Assembly (NCBI GenBank): GCA_009839405.1
Contig: VXPR01000116.1
Coordinates: 1-5,243 of the forward strand
DNA length: 5,243 nucleotides
Direction of reading: 5' to 3'
From: Gammaproteobacteria bacterium
GTDB taxonomy: Bacteria; Pseudomonadota; Gammaproteobacteria; Pseudomonadales; Azotimanducaceae
The notes under the pieces are model-generated. The model made no database searches. It was not told where the DNA came from and saw only the letters and a program-made list of their open reading frames with translations. Numbering within the stretch: the first letter of the stretch is position 1; every line of letters starts with the position of its first letter. Shown here one piece after another: positions 1 through 5,158 of the stretch. Made by a program: the position numbers and the translations under genes.

Positions 1-19
1 GTGGGACGGCCATGCTTAG
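1..19 (+). CDS. Possible C-terminal end of an upstream gene (hisH candidate), partial
   Basis: In frame 2 the first bases read W-D-G-H-A followed by TAG at 17-19. This would overlap the hisF start (ATG at 12) by 8 bases. An ending of this kind is plausible for HisH, the glutamine amidotransferase subunit that partners HisF and is often encoded next to it, but five residues cannot identify a protein. The support is the tight overlap, typical of his operons, and the lack of any free-standing leader before hisF. It may equally be chance. Confidence 0.25.
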
Positions 20-791
20 CAAGCGCGTCATCGCCTGCCTCGACGTGCGCGACGGCCATCTGGCCAAGAGCGTGCGCTTCGTCGACACCAAGAACATCGG
101 CGATCCGGTAGCCAAGGCGCGCGAGTATTACGAAGACGGCTTGGACGAGCTCGTTTTCTACGACATCACCGCCAGCAGCGAGAAGCGCCGGATCATCCTC
201 GACGTGGTGGAGGCCGTTGCGGCCGAGGTGTTCATTCCGCTCTCCGTGGGGGGCGGCGTGCGCTCCGTTGAGGACGCCACCGACTTGCGCCTCGCAGGTG
301 CGGAAAAGATCAACGTCAACTCCGCCGCCGTGCGCCGTCCCGCACTCATCGCCGAATGTGCGGACGCGATCGGCAGCCAGAACGTCGTCCTGTCGATGGA
401 TATCCGCCAAGTGACGCCCGACGAACGCCACCCGTCAGGCTACGAAGTGGTGATCGACGGCGGGCGTACGCCGATGGGTATCGACGCGCTGGCCTGGACA
501 CGAGAAGGGGAACGGCTCGGCGCCGGTGAACTGGTGGTGAACTCCATCGACGCCGACGGCACCCGCGAGGGCTACGAACTGAACCTGACCCGCAAGATCA
601 GTGAAGCGGTGCGGATTCCGGTAATCGCATCGGGTGGCGCGGGATTGCCGGCGCACCTGTTTGACGTCCTCACCGAAGGCAGGGCGGATGCGGCCCTGGT
701 CGCCTCGATGGTGCACTACGGCGACTACAAGGTGAGCGGTCTCAAGAACTATCTGCACGGGCGTGGCGTGAAGGTGCGGATGTCTTGGTAG
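12..791 (+). CDS. hisF: Imidazole glycerol phosphate synthase cyclase subunit HisF
   Basis: HisF is the cyclase half of the cytoplasmic HisF-HisH complex of histidine synthesis. It uses ammonia from HisH to turn PRFAR into imidazole glycerol phosphate and AICAR. The 259-residue protein is a complete (beta/alpha)8 barrel, close to the usual ~253. Visible family residues are the catalytic pair D11 (ACLDV) and D130 (LSMDI), the loop-1 lysine K19, and phosphate-binding glycines at GGG 80-82, DADGT 180-184 and SGGAG 207-211. The ammonia gate known from Thermotoga HisF (R5, E46, K99, E167) is present at exactly those numbers, so a HisH partner is expected. A short insertion follows D130 (about 133-143), and NSIDADGT replaces the more common TSMDRDGT. 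ATG at 12 fits the family N-terminus (MLxKRVIACLD). There is little room for a Shine-Dalgarno site in the window, and translation is probably coupled to an upstream gene. Confidence 0.97.
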   Translation: MLSKRVIACLDVRDGHLAKSVRFVDTKNIGDPVAKAREYYEDGLDELVFYDITASSEKRRIILDVVEAVAAEVFIPLSVGGGVRSVEDATDLRLAGAEKINVNSAAVRRPALIAECADAIGSQNVVLSMDIRQVTPDERHPSGYEVVIDGGRTPMGIDALAWTREGERLGAGELVVNSIDADGTREGYELNLTRKISEAVRIPVIASGGAGLPAHLFDVLTEGRADAALVASMVHYGDYKVSGLKNYLHGRGVKVRMSW

Positions 792-810
792 GGCGAAGGA
801 GGGGGATGCG

Positions 811-1773
811 ATGCAAGCGATCTTGGTGAAAGGCGACGAACTCGTCTGGGGCGACGCCTCCGAACCATCCTTGGGCGCCGGCGAAGTGAAGATCGACAAC
901 CGCGCGACGGCAGTGAACCGCGCCGACCTCGCCCAGCGCGCCGGCGGCTATCCGCCGCCGCCGGGGGCCAGCCCGATCCTCGGCCTCGAATGCGCCGGCG
1001 TCGTGCGTGAAGTGGGCGAGGGCGTCACGAGGGTGAAGCCTGGCGACGAAGTGTGCGCCCTGCTTGCCGGCGGCGGCCATGCCGAAGTGGTGGTAGCGCC
1101 CGCGGGCCAGGTTCTGCCCAAGCCCAAGGGACTCTCGTTCGCCGAAGCCGCAGCGTTGCCGGAAGTGTTCGCCACGGCCTGGATCAACCTCTTCCACGAA
1201 GCTGCGGCACAACCCGGAGAGCGAATTCTCCTGCACGCCGGCGCCAGCGGAGTCGGCACGGCCGCCATCCAGATGTGCCGGGAGTTCGGCAACCCCTGCT
1301 ATGTCACCGCCGGCCGGGCATCGAAGATCGACCGCTGCGTGGAACTCGGCGCAGATGCGGGCTTCAACCGACACGATGGCAGCTTCGCGGATTCCGTGCG
1401 GGCATGGTCTGGGGGCGGCGTCGATGTAATCCTCGACCCTGTCGGCGCCGCCTACATCGCAGACAACCTGAAATGCCTGAACCTCGACGGCCGCCTCGTC
1501 ATCATTGGCCTGCTCGGCGGCGCGGTCGCCGAAGTGCCCTTGGGCGCGATGATGGTGAAGCGCCAGCGCATCATCGGCTCTACCCTCCGCGCCCGCACCG
1601 TAGCGGCCAAGGCCGCCGTGATGGACGCACTGCAAGAGCGCGTCTGGCCCCTGATCGAGTCGGGCGCAATCAAGCCGATTGTCGAAGCCACCCTGCCCGT
1701 CCAGCAAGCCGCCGCCGCACACGAACTCCTGGCCACCAACGACACCTTCGGCAAGGTGGTGCTGGAGGTTTAG
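811..1773 (+). CDS. Zinc-free MDR NAD(P)H:quinone oxidoreductase, PIG3-like
   Basis: This is a cytoplasmic medium-chain dehydrogenase/reductase of the quinone oxidoreductase branch, expected to reduce quinones or other electrophilic carbonyls with NADPH. The 320 residues match the family length. The N-terminal GroES-like domain (about 1-120) carries NRADLAQRAGGYPPPPG at 36-52 and GLECAG at 58-63, where zinc alcohol dehydrogenases have GHE; the zinc ligands are absent. The Rossmann domain (about 125-260) has the nucleotide loop AGASGVGTAAIQ at 143-154 and GGGVDVILDPVG at 201-212. The C-terminus (HVWPL/RVWPLIESG-type segment, then GKVVLEV) is typical of PIG3/TP53I3 homologues. The start is fixed by AAGGAGG at 796-802, 8 bases before ATG. 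The 19-base gap after hisF suggests co-transcription with the his genes, though no role in histidine synthesis is known for this family. The physiological substrate is unknown. Confidence 0.9.
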   Translation: MQAILVKGDELVWGDASEPSLGAGEVKIDNRATAVNRADLAQRAGGYPPPPGASPILGLECAGVVREVGEGVTRVKPGDEVCALLAGGGHAEVVVAPAGQVLPKPKGLSFAEAAALPEVFATAWINLFHEAAAQPGERILLHAGASGVGTAAIQMCREFGNPCYVTAGRASKIDRCVELGADAGFNRHDGSFADSVRAWSGGGVDVILDPVGAAYIADNLKCLNLDGRLVIIGLLGGAVAEVPLGAMMVKRQRIIGSTLRARTVAAKAAVMDALQERVWPLIESGAIKPIVEATLPVQQAAAAHELLATNDTFGKVVLEV

Positions 1774-1789
1774 CCGCAACGGTCACCAT

Positions 1790-1825
1790 GCGAACGATGA
1801 AGATCGCCGCTACGATCATCGTTGC
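1790..1825. terminator. Inverted repeat in the convergent gap, possible weak terminator
   Basis: AACGATGA (1793-1800) and TCATCGTT (1816-1823) are perfect inverted repeats around a 15-base loop. Two more G-C pairs (1790/1825, 1791/1824) form if G1792 bulges out. It lies in the 51-base space between the stop codons of the oxidoreductase and the convergent toxin gene, where a two-way terminator would be expected. There is no T-run on either side and the loop is long, so a standard intrinsic terminator is doubtful. Confidence 0.3.
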
Positions 1826-2224
1826 TACAGCAACGCAGGCAATGCAACCTGAATACCGAGAGCCTCCGCCACGGCGCGTTGTCGACCGTCTAGGGTTGCA
1901 AAGAAGAGGTCCTCGGCTCTTGGAGTGCTGTAGAGCGCAGTGGCGACGTGCCAAAGGTCGGCTCCTCGGAGGTAGCCCGCACCGAGTACGTCCGCGAGCT
2001 TTGCTGCAAGTGGTCGGGTGGGAAGAACCCACTCAATGCGTGCGACAGTCGTGTCTCGGAAGGGCAGACCCTCCCGCAAGAAGGCGGCGCGGAGCTCTGC
2101 TTCAAGCAGGCTGGAAGAAAAAAAGGCGCGTGAATTCTCCCAGTCTCTCCGCAACTTGCAGCGAGTCTGGTTCACGGAATGCAATTGATGCCAGCGCCGA
2201 GGTATCGACATAGCAGACCATCAT
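1825..2224 (-). pseudogene. vapC: PIN-domain VapC-type toxin gene, frame broken at a T7 run
   Basis: VapC toxins are PIN-fold Mg-dependent ribonucleases held inactive by a cognate antitoxin. Read from ATG at 2224, the frame gives MMVCYVDTSALASIAFREP and runs to residue 35, then fails at a T7 run (+ strand A7, 2118-2124) and stops at TGA 2102-2104 after 40 codons. The rest of the domain continues in the +1 frame, from SSSLLEAELRAAF to the TAG at 1825-1827. With one T fewer the protein is 132 residues, normal for VapC. It then shows the four expected acidic positions: D7 (YVDTSA), E41 or E43 (LLEAE), D89 (RGADLWHVATAL) and D112 (FATLDGRQ). The uninterrupted open frame that begins at 2211 has an out-of-frame N-terminus and lacks D7, so it is not the real protein. 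The start is supported by the ATGA overlap with the antitoxin; a second ATG at 2221 is better spaced from AGGA. Whether this is a real lesion, a recoding site or a read error cannot be told from one sequence. Confidence 0.82.
2118..2124 (-). repeat. Homopolymer run (A7 on +, T7 on toxin strand) at the frame break
   Basis: Seven A on the + strand, read as CGC CTT TTT TTC in the toxin's N-terminal frame. This is exactly where homology to PIN proteins passes from one frame to the next. CTT-T is also the slip sequence used in +1 frameshifting of bacterial prfB (CUU to UUU). Here a slip of that kind would give R-L-F-S-S-S, the expected PIN sequence. Confidence 0.85.
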
Positions 2225-2613
2225 TTCCTGCGCTCGCGCAGGAATCTGGCCAACGCACCAGGGCGCCTCTCGACTGCTTGAAATTCCTGCTTCGGCACAG
2301 CCGCGGGCACCAATGCGCCGATGCGTTCGAGTTCCTCAAGATGCTCTTCTATGGTTCGCCCCTGCCCCTGGCCCATCGATTGGTCGGGAGCGACATGCTC
2401 TGGCACTTCGATTTCCATGACGTGCCTCTCCCTTCGCAATCTCCGCTTGGCCTCGCCGGCTCCCACCGTCTCGAAGAAGAGCGACAGGGCCTCTGCCAAG
2501 TTGTCGCGCGCTTCTGCCACCGTGCTGCCTTGGCTCGCGACATCCACTTCGGGGCACAGCGCAACATAGCCGTCGCCTTCTCGTTCGACAACTGCGGTCA
2601 GGCGGGTCTTCAT
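2221..2613 (-). CDS. Antitoxin with HicB-like N-domain and VapB/Phd-type C-terminal tail
   Basis: This 130-residue protein is the likely antitoxin of the downstream PIN toxin. Residues 1-60 are HicB-like (UPF0150 type): LTAVVEREGDGYVALCPEVD, then ASQGSTVAEARDNLAEALSLFF. Stand-alone HicB proteins of this type end near residue 70, where VMEIEVPEHVA begins here. The remaining ~60 residues (RTIEEHLEELERIGALVP, then RRPGALARFLRERRK) are basic and proline-containing. They resemble the toxin-binding tails of VapB/Phd antitoxins paired with PIN toxins. No HicA gene is adjacent. No clear helix-turn-helix or ribbon-helix-helix domain is visible, so how it would bind DNA is open. The start at 2613 has AAGGGAG (2629-2623) 9 bases upstream. 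Its TGA overlaps the toxin ATG as ATGA. An in-frame ATG at 2418 (M66) has the same AAGGGAG at the same spacing and could give a 65-residue tail-only product. The gene starts 27 bases after the oxygenase stop. Confidence 0.75.
   Translation of the reverse strand: MKTRLTAVVEREGDGYVALCPEVDVASQGSTVAEARDNLAEALSLFFETVGAGEAKRRLRRERHVMEIEVPEHVAPDQSMGQGQGRTIEEHLEELERIGALVPAAVPKQEFQAVERRPGALARFLRERRK
2225..2244 (-). promoter_or_regulatory. RNA hairpin enclosing the toxin ribosome binding site
   Basis: On the toxin strand TTCCTGCG, loop CGAG, CGCAGGAA forms a perfect 8-bp stem with a tetraloop. It ends directly against the ATGATG start of the toxin gene. The AGGA that must serve as Shine-Dalgarno (2229-2226) lies inside the 3' arm. 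The hairpin is encoded by the last codons of the antitoxin (F-L-R-E-R-R-K), whose TGA stop is 2223-2221. A ribosome finishing the antitoxin would open the stem, so toxin translation is probably coupled to antitoxin translation. The base pairing is seen; the regulatory role is inferred. Confidence 0.55.
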
Positions 2614-2640
2614 GGCTCCTGTCTCCCTTGACCGGCGTGG

Positions 2641-3459
2641 TCAGCGCAAGTATTCACCAGGCACGCGGTTCGCGGGGAACTTCGATGCCGGGTCGCGTTC
2701 CAGGATTTCGCGTGGCACCTTGTCATCCCAGCCGTCTGGAACCTCGATGGAACTGCGGTTGAACCAGCCGAGCAGCACGGTGCGACGTTCGCCGGTTGTG
2801 TTTGCGTGGGTGCCGTGCAGGAGGCGGGCGTCGCCAATCATCAGTTGCCCTGGGCGCACCGGCACGTCCACGGCGTCGGGGTGGTCGTGGAACATCCATT
2901 CGTTTGTTTCCTCCACCTCGTAGCCCCCGCTTTCATGTGGCGGAACTAGGTGGCCGTGCAGGTCCATGCGATGGCGGTGGCTGCCGGGAATGACGCGCAG
3001 ACAGCCGTTGGCGACGTGGGTTTCGGTGAGATACCAGTTGAGGAACACCACCTGTGGCCACGGCGAGAGGCTCATGGGGTCGTCCCAGCGCATCCAGTCC
3101 TGATGCCAGTAGAGCGGCGGACCGCCGGAGGGCTTGGAGATGATCTGGAAGTGGCCGATGGAGCGGAACTCGCCAAAGCCGAGGGCTTCGAGCAGGGCAG
3201 CGGGTTGCTCGATGAGGAAGTCCACGGTGCTGTCGGTGGGGAAGTGGTGGAAGCGCTTGGCGCGGTGGGCGCGAACGCCGGAAATCTTGACGTCCGAGCC
3301 TTGATACTTCCACTGCTTCGGATGCTCGGTGCGTGCGAGCCAGTCGTCCGACCAACGCCGGAGGCGCTCTATATCGGCATGCGCCATCGCGTCGTCGATG
3401 AGGCAGTAGCCATCGTCGATCAAGCCTTGCCGCGCGGCGGCCAGCTGGCCCTGGTCCAT
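2641..3459 (-). CDS. Phytanoyl-CoA dioxygenase (PhyH) family Fe(II)/2-oxoglutarate oxygenase
   Basis: This is a cupin-fold oxygenase that would hydroxylate an organic substrate using O2 and 2-oxoglutarate with non-haem iron. From ATG at 3459 it has 272 residues, usual for bacterial PhyH proteins. The iron-binding triad is visible as H119-x-D121 (YWHQDW) and H215 in LLHGTHANTTGERR. R225 or R226 sits where the 2-oxoglutarate carboxylate is bound. WPQVVFLNWYL (134-144) and NGCLRVIPGSHRHR (151-164) are typical core strands. No signal peptide is seen, so it is cytoplasmic. The frame stays open another 96 codons upstream, but that part is antisense to the flavoenzyme and off-profile; M97 of that frame begins the family N-terminus (GLIDDGYCLIDD). 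AAAAGG lies 10 bases before ATG, a weak ribosome site. The gene diverges from the GMC flavoenzyme. The substrate is not deducible: the family ranges from phytanoyl-CoA to ectoine and many secondary metabolites. Confidence 0.92.
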   Translation of the reverse strand: MDQGQLAAARQGLIDDGYCLIDDAMAHADIERLRRWSDDWLARTEHPKQWKYQGSDVKISGVRAHRAKRFHHFPTDSTVDFLIEQPAALLEALGFGEFRSIGHFQIISKPSGGPPLYWHQDWMRWDDPMSLSPWPQVVFLNWYLTETHVANGCLRVIPGSHRHRMDLHGHLVPPHESGGYEVEETNEWMFHDHPDAVDVPVRPGQLMIGDARLLHGTHANTTGERRTVLLGWFNRSSIEVPDGWDDKVPREILERDPASKFPANRVPGEYLR

Positions 3460-3550
3460 AGAAACCCAGCCTTTTAGTGTGAACGCGCCATTATGCGGGG
3501 TTTTCCGCTCCGCGAGGGTTAGAGTGTGCCCGAAGCGAGGGAGGTTCGTG
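3460..3550. promoter_or_regulatory. Divergent intergenic region, oxygenase / GMC flavoenzyme
   Basis: These 91 bases between the two divergent start codons must hold the start signals of both genes. On the - strand CATAAT (3495-3490) is one base from the -10 consensus and lies about 30 bases before the oxygenase ATG, but no TTGACA-like -35 is found 16-18 bases further upstream. On the + strand CATTAT (3489-3494) overlaps it and matches 4 of 6. GCGG-GGTTTT-CCGC (3495-3508) is a short inverted repeat next to these boxes that could be an operator or chance. No riboswitch-like structure is evident. Confidence 0.35.
3538..3544 (+). promoter_or_regulatory. Shine-Dalgarno site deciding the GMC start
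   Basis: AGGGAGG lies 6 bases before ATG 3551. It favours that codon over the in-frame GTG at 3479, which has no such site and would add 24 residues unlike the family N-terminus. Confidence 0.7.
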
Positions 3551-5158
3551 ATGGCAGACGATGTGGTTGACGTGCTCATCATCGGTGCGGGTGCGTCGGG
3601 GGCGGCGGTGGCTTGGAGTCTCGCCGAGACGCGGATGCGGATTGTGTGCCTCGAGCAGGGCGGGTGGATGAATCCTGCCGAATATCCGAGCACGCGGCGC
3701 GACTGGGAGACGGCGCGGGCGCAGGAGTTCGCGCCGAGCCCCAACATTCGGCAACTGCCGTCGGATTACCCAGTCAACGACACCGACTCGCCCATCGCTG
3801 TGCTCAACTACAACGCCGTGGGTGGCAGCACCATCCTCTACTCGGCGCATTTCCCGCGCTTTCATCCCTCCGATTTCCGTGTCCGGTCCCTCGACGGGGT
3901 GGCCGACGACTGGCCCATCGACTACTGGGCGCTCGAACCCTTCTTCGCCCAGAACGACAGCAACATCGGCGTCTCCGGCCTTGCCGGCGACCCGGCAATC
4001 CCCGCGCATGAACCGCCGCTGCCGCCGGTGCCGTTGGGGCGAATGGGCGAGGCCATGGGACGGGGTTTCAACAACCTCGGCTGGCATTGGTGGCCTTCGG
4101 ACAGTGCCATCGTCACGCCCCCCAACGAGGGGCGCGACAAGTGCCTGAACCTCGGCCCATGCAACGCCGGCTGCGCCCAGGGTGCCAAGAGCAGCGCCGA
4201 TGTGTCGTACTGGCCGATGGCGCAGCGTGCCGGCGTGGAACTGCGCACGAATTGCCGCGTGCGCGAGATCACGGTTGATGAGCGCGACATGGCCACCGGC
4301 GTCACCTACTACGACGCCGACGGTGTGGAACAGCATCAGCGCGCGGAAGTCGTGATCGTCGCCTGCAACGGCGTCGGCACGCCGAGGCTGTTGCTCAACT
4401 CCACCTCCGCGCGCTTCCCGAACGGCCTCGCCAATCGCTCGGGCCTGGTTGGCCGCAACCTCATGCTGCACCCTTGGGGCATGGTGGCCGGGGTGTTCGA
4501 CGAGCCACTCGCCTCGCACTACGGCCCGCAAGGCACCTGCATGTTGAGCCAGGAGTTCTACGAAACCGATGCCGAGCGCGGCTTCGTGCGCGGCTACGAC
4601 ATGCAGATCACGCGGGGCGGTTCGGCGGTACAGACGGCAATGGGAGGGCTGGCAAGCGGCAGCATTCCGTGGGGGGAGCGCCATCACGAAGCGTTCCGGC
4701 GGCATTACGACCGCACCGTGCATCTCGGCATCTGCTGCGAGGACTTGCCGGAGGAACACAACCGCGTGACGCTCGATGACGAACTCACCGACTCCGACGG
4801 CATTCCCGCGCCGAAAGTGAGCTACACCTTGAGCGAGAACAGCCGCCGAATGCTCGATCACGGCCTCGCCCACGGCGCGGAGGCGATGCGCGCCGCCGGG
4901 GCGGTGGAGGTGCATCCGGCGGCGTCTCCCATACGCATGGCCGGCTGGCACCTGCTTGGCACGGCCCGCATGGGCAAGGACCCGGAGCGCTCGGTGGTGA
5001 ACGAGTGGGGCCGCAGCCACGACGTGCGCAACCTCTTCCTCGTCGATGGCAGCGTCTTCGTCACCTCAGGTGGCGTCAACCCCACCACCACAATTCAAGC
5101 AGTGGCGCTCTACATCGCGGATTCGATGAAGCGGAACCTTGCGAACCTGTTTGACTAG
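3551..5158 (+). CDS. GMC-family FAD-dependent oxidoreductase, gluconate/glucose dehydrogenase large-subunit type
   Basis: A 535-residue flavoenzyme of the glucose-methanol-choline family, expected to oxidise an alcohol or sugar hydroxyl with FAD. The N-terminus has the ADP-binding loop VLIIGAGASGAA (8-19) followed by the acidic end IVCLEQGG (31-38). NAVGGSTILYSAH (88-100) is the second FAD contact region. The active-site pair is H467 (GWHLLGTARMG) and N510 (GGVNPTTTIQA), and VDGSVFVTSGG (498-508) closes the FAD site. A C198-x5-C204-x3-C208 motif (KCLNLGPCNAGCAQGAKSS) matches the spacing I recall for the cysteines holding a 3Fe-4S cluster in bacterial FAD glucose dehydrogenase. That would favour electron transfer to a cytochrome or quinone over an oxidase. 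No signal peptide is seen, and no small subunit or cytochrome c partner is in the window. It is divergent from the PhyH-type oxygenase, so the flavoenzyme may oxidise a hydroxyl made by it; that is inference. Confidence 0.93.
   Translation: MADDVVDVLIIGAGASGAAVAWSLAETRMRIVCLEQGGWMNPAEYPSTRRDWETARAQEFAPSPNIRQLPSDYPVNDTDSPIAVLNYNAVGGSTILYSAHFPRFHPSDFRVRSLDGVADDWPIDYWALEPFFAQNDSNIGVSGLAGDPAIPAHEPPLPPVPLGRMGEAMGRGFNNLGWHWWPSDSAIVTPPNEGRDKCLNLGPCNAGCAQGAKSSADVSYWPMAQRAGVELRTNCRVREITVDERDMATGVTYYDADGVEQHQRAEVVIVACNGVGTPRLLLNSTSARFPNGLANRSGLVGRNLMLHPWGMVAGVFDEPLASHYGPQGTCMLSQEFYETDAERGFVRGYDMQITRGGSAVQTAMGGLASGSIPWGERHHEAFRRHYDRTVHLGICCEDLPEEHNRVTLDDELTDSDGIPAPKVSYTLSENSRRMLDHGLAHGAEAMRAAGAVEVHPAASPIRMAGWHLLGTARMGKDPERSVVNEWGRSHDVRNLFLVDGSVFVTSGGVNPTTTIQAVALYIADSMKRNLANLFD

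Noticed and set aside
12..791. HisA or a WbuZ/LPS-type HisF paralogue instead of HisF
   Set aside because: DITASSE, D11, K19, D130 and the full R5/E46/K99/E167 gate point to the true histidine-pathway cyclase.
811..1773. Zinc-dependent alcohol dehydrogenase
   Set aside because: The GHE zinc motif is replaced by GLECAG and the structural four-Cys lobe is missing.
742..1779. 345-codon open frame antisense to the quinone oxidoreductase
   Set aside because: It mirrors a well-supported PIG3-like protein and shows no domain of its own.
1053..2213. 386-codon + strand frame crossing the end of the oxidoreductase gene into the TA cassette
   Set aside because: Arg-rich out-of-frame translation with no homology signal, spanning two real genes on opposite strands.
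2179..2631. 150-codon + strand frame antisense to the antitoxin
   Set aside because: No recognisable motif; the - strand reading gives a clear HicB-like domain with a good ribosome site.
2629..2643. TGACC-GGCGT-GGTCA inverted repeat at the oxygenase stop, as operator or terminator
   Set aside because: Only 5 bp of stem and no T-run; too weak to call.
3479..3550. GTG start at 3479 for the GMC enzyme
   Set aside because: It adds 24 residues before the FAD motif that look unrelated to the family. AGGGAGG supports ATG 3551.
3460..3747. N-terminal extension of the oxygenase frame to an ATG at 3747 (368 residues in total)
   Set aside because: The extra 96 codons are antisense to the start of the GMC gene and resemble no PhyH N-terminus; the family start fits ATG 3459.
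3491..5020. 509-codon open frame antisense to the GMC gene
   Set aside because: His-, Arg- and Ala-rich composition with no motif, a shadow frame common in GC-rich coding DNA; the + strand protein is clearly the real one.
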